Assembly (NCBI GenBank): GCA_003952965.2 | Contig: CM025850.1 | Span: 12,254,663 to 12,318,662, forward strand | Direction: 5' to 3' | Source: Morella rubra | Lineage: Eukaryota; Streptophyta; Magnoliopsida; Fagales; Myricaceae | DNA length: 64,000 bases | Shown: positions 61,201 to 64,000 of the stretch, piece after piece | Layout: the number at the start of each line of letters is the position of its first letter | Position numbering within the stretch: position 1 is the first letter of the stretch | Position numbers and translations under genes: made by a program | Notes under the pieces: generated by a model | Database searches by the model: none | The model's input: only the letters and a program-made list of their open reading frames with translations | What the model was told of the DNA's origin: nothing

Positions 61201-63950
61201 TTGAATTGTAAACAACTCATAGGAGCAAAATCACACCTACATGAAGATAAAATAAATTTAAAAGGTGAGGAAGTATACCTAATGAAGCCTTCAAGAGGAT
61301 CATCTATAACATCAAAACCACTAGCAGATAGGAAGGACTTTGTCCTCCTGCCCAAGGCGATAAAGAATCCAAAAATAGCCAAATCCCTCTCCAAAACCTG
61401 TAGTAAATAAATATGCACTATCAAAAAGAGCTTCTATTTTATGAGCACAATGCAATTACCCTACCCAAAGAAACATAAAATCAACGCAGTTAGACGTATG
61501 GAAAATCGTAGGGTTTAGGCCTTTAGCGTATAGTAGTTAGTTACGATCTATCAGGAAATAAAACAAAACTATCAGAAAATAAAAAATAGCATAGCCCTAG
61601 TCGATGTTAATATTTTCTTTTCACTGCCCACTCATGGATAGGCATTTCTCATTTAAATTTTTTTTCAAGAGTCTTTTCTTTTAAGTATCTCTTATTACAA
61701 TTGGTAACTTTATCTTTCGCAATGAGAACCATGCAATTTCTATATTTGGTTATATCCTTCTTGTAACAGATTTTTTCCAACACATGCATTTATGAAGCTG
61801 ACGTGGCACTATAAGCAATAATCTGGTCTCAGAAAATTTGAAGACAAAAAGACATAAGAATTTCATATCCCAGAAAGTAAAATAAACAGAAAATGGCTCG
61901 AGTCTCAAGTCTTATGGATTGAGCAACATGCCTCACAAGATGTGGCATGTCAGATTAAGAGATACACTTGAGTTAAACCTCAAAAGATACCATTAGCCAA
62001 CAAGTTCATTAGCTGTAAATATATCTAGAACTAAAACTCTTCAATCATTAACTAACCCTTTACACCGATCAAAGGCAACACATTGCCTCTAAAACTTAGA
62101 GTTAGCACTAACCTCAATGCTTTCAGATGTTGTCAGTCTTGACCATATTTTCTCCCTGTCTATTGCTTGTTGCAGCTGCTTCTGTACAAGATTTACCCAG
62201 AAAATGACCTCTTCCGAGTTCAAATCATTGTTCACCCTACATGCTGCAGCTCGAGGACCAAAATGCACCAGAAATTCTCTGCGTAGACCAATATCCTTCA
62301 TAGAATGGTAAGCCTGGCGTATGGGAAGAAAGTCGACCACCATGTCCATCAATCTACCAGTTGTTTCTGGGATCATGGAAAAGAATTGCGGACAAGAAAC
62401 TTTTGCTGGCCCAAGTTTTGTAATTGCGGCAATGCAGGTAAGTGCCAGCATGAGAAGTGATATGGCACTTATATTTCCCGATCCGTACGACCTACTTTTC
62501 CCACACCTGGAAGCAATTTCAAAGAAAAATCATCTCGACCCTAACTTCAAACTCATCATGAAAAATTTAACTTGCAGTAATGTCAAGATTACAACATACA
62601 CAGCAGTGGCAGCAGCAAAGCGTGCGTCCCCTTCAAGATGATTGACAAAGGATGTCACCGCCACTGGAACTTGCTCAGACCAAAACCATTCAAAAGCGTC
62701 AGGTTGATTGGCTGATAATTTATCCCTGATTAAGCTCTCAAATGGAGTAGATTGCCGTAATAAACTGCATGACACCAACTTGAACATAATTAACAAAGCC
62801 TACAGAGAAATTAAAAAAAAAACATATAGATAAATGGCAAGGCAATAAAAGACAACGAAGGTAGGTTAGTGCTGTGCACAACGATGTTTAATGGGAGTCA
62901 CCGAAAAACATAAGAGCCAATTAAAAGCAAATTGCTACCTCCTTTGAACCACAAGATTTATATCTCTGTCTCTTCCATCACCTCGGGATGAAATCTCGCT
63001 CGCAGCTTGCAATAACGAATACACAGAAGCCTGAAAGAGTTCACGAATATTCAGATAGCTTCAATAGAATATGAGTTGGATAGAGTAAGAGCTGATTAGT
63101 CAAAATTATATAACAGAGAACTCAGAGTTTCTTACTTATCACACACAAAAATCCAGAAGCTTAACCAGGTCATCGTCACACTATATTAAGAAGAACTTTC
63201 AAGAAAAACACTCAAATCATGTAGCAACTTACAACTCTTCCAAGGGAATGGGTAACTAAAATTGTATTGCAAAGAAACACTCGTTCAGATAGATATATTT
63301 GACAGTCAACTACGAAAGATACAAACTCTTGACCAGTGCAAGTGTATGCATCCATAAAATGGAAGATTTATCCAGGAATAAACTCCAAAGAATGTTGGCA
63401 ATGATTTACTTCACAGGCGAGGTCTTACTAACCATTGCAGAAGGTTTTACGACATACCTGATAAGACAGAGTTTTCACCCATGCATTTTTGTCTACACCA
63501 AGCCAGGCAGCTGAAAACCAAGATATTTTTGATAATGAAACTTGTTCTTTAATTGCCAACTCAAAAATTCTGGCAGCCTCATGCAAAGACTGGACAAGAC
63601 CTTCACTATGGTCTTCACCTTCAAGTGATTGACTTGGTTTGACCCTCATTCCCTCTATATCAGTGCTGGTAGTTGCTTGAGGACTCCCATTGACTGCCAC
63701 ACCATCGTCAGCAGATTGAAGAGGAGGGAGATATTCCATTCTTCTTGATTTACGGAAGGTTAAACGGTATTCCATGTATCCCACGGACCAGTGGTTAAGA
63801 TCGTGATTATTTCTCTGTATCAAAACAAGCCTGGTAGGGCATCTCTTCCTTGACTTGCCCCAGTTTATCTGGAGGTTACCGAAGATAGCCACTTGCTTGG
63901 AGGAAAAAGGGGTTCTAATTGGATTTCCAGATGGCCAAGGATCTGAAGAG
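55210..63950 (-). CDS. LETM1-like protein (5' end outside the window)
   Basis: This is a plant LETM1-like membrane protein, predicted for mitochondrion or plastid; true LETM1 takes part in ion and volume balance and ribosome binding. Seventeen exons close in phase: 63458-63950, 62939-63030, 62600-62764, 62113-62506, 61279-61397, 61111-61183, 60804-61024, 60672-60716, 60321-60417, 59550-59741, 58742-58845, 58514-58601, 56929-57078, 56110-56235, 55610-55780, 55402-55461 and 55210-55323. They give 900 residues; the first exon and start lie beyond 64000. The last 114 residues carry the LETM1-type core (TMTDLASVVPIGVLMLLPV, then VGHAAMLAAIQRY, IPSTYGPERLDLLRQLEKVK). A coiled coil is likely in exon 59550-59741 (EEALIRLEKLLQELHL). 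One exon is only 45 nt. No break was found. The middle region is of unknown function. Confidence 0.9.
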
Positions 63951-64000
63951 CTGAAAATACAGAATTCAAGAATAAGATACTAGAACATACATTATGATTT

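Overview
The window is nuclear DNA of a flowering plant, probably a woody dicot. Genes are sparse, their introns are plant-like (GT-AG, T-rich), the spacers are AT-rich, and much of the sequence is transposable elements of plant families: LINE, MULE, hAT-like, Ty3/gypsy and Ty1/copia. Five host genes read as intact or nearly so. They are a B3-domain transcription factor of the NGATHA-like (NGAL) type (+, about 9.1-11.7 kb), the exosome core subunit RRP43 (+, 27.0-30.1 kb), a CYP81-type cytochrome P450 (+, 38.1-40.0 kb), a TRICHOME BIREFRINGENCE-LIKE O-acetyltransferase of the TBL8/TBL9 type (+, 53.2-55.1 kb) and a LETM1-like organelle membrane protein (-, 55.2 kb to beyond the window, 17 exons seen). 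I built the exon models by hand from reading frame, splice sites and family memory. All phases close, which is good support.

Layout. 0-2.2 kb: a broken piece of a TFIIE-beta gene and a large inverted-repeat foldback. 2.2-9 kb: spacer with one MITE-like inverted repeat. 9.1-11.7 kb: the NGAL gene, whose conserved N-terminus begins at TTG instead of ATG. 15.4-23.7 kb: a nest of mobile elements. A minus-strand LINE is split by a Pack-MULE that carries a CYP89-like P450 fragment and by a 3.6-kb solo-LTR-like insertion; a second MULE and a hAT-like element with two tRNA-like modules follow. 27-30 kb: RRP43. 30.8-36.1 kb: a Ty3/gypsy chromovirus fossil with two LTRs. 36.9-52.0 kb: a degenerated tandem duplication of a CYP81 segment. 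One copy is intact; the other is wrecked by frameshifts, stops and a copia insertion. Younger MITEs, a LINE piece and a minisatellite sit in one copy only. 53.2-64 kb: TBL and LETM1-like genes tail to tail, with stop codons 77 bp apart.

The NGAL, TBL8/9-type and LETM1-like trio recalls Arabidopsis, where as I remember it At5g06250/At5g06230/At5g06220 and At3g11580/At3g11570/At3g11560 hold the same three families within a few genes. This window therefore looks like an old angiosperm gene block pried apart by transposons, a P450 duplication and RRP43. No rRNA gene, CRISPR array, operon or clear functional tRNA gene was seen.
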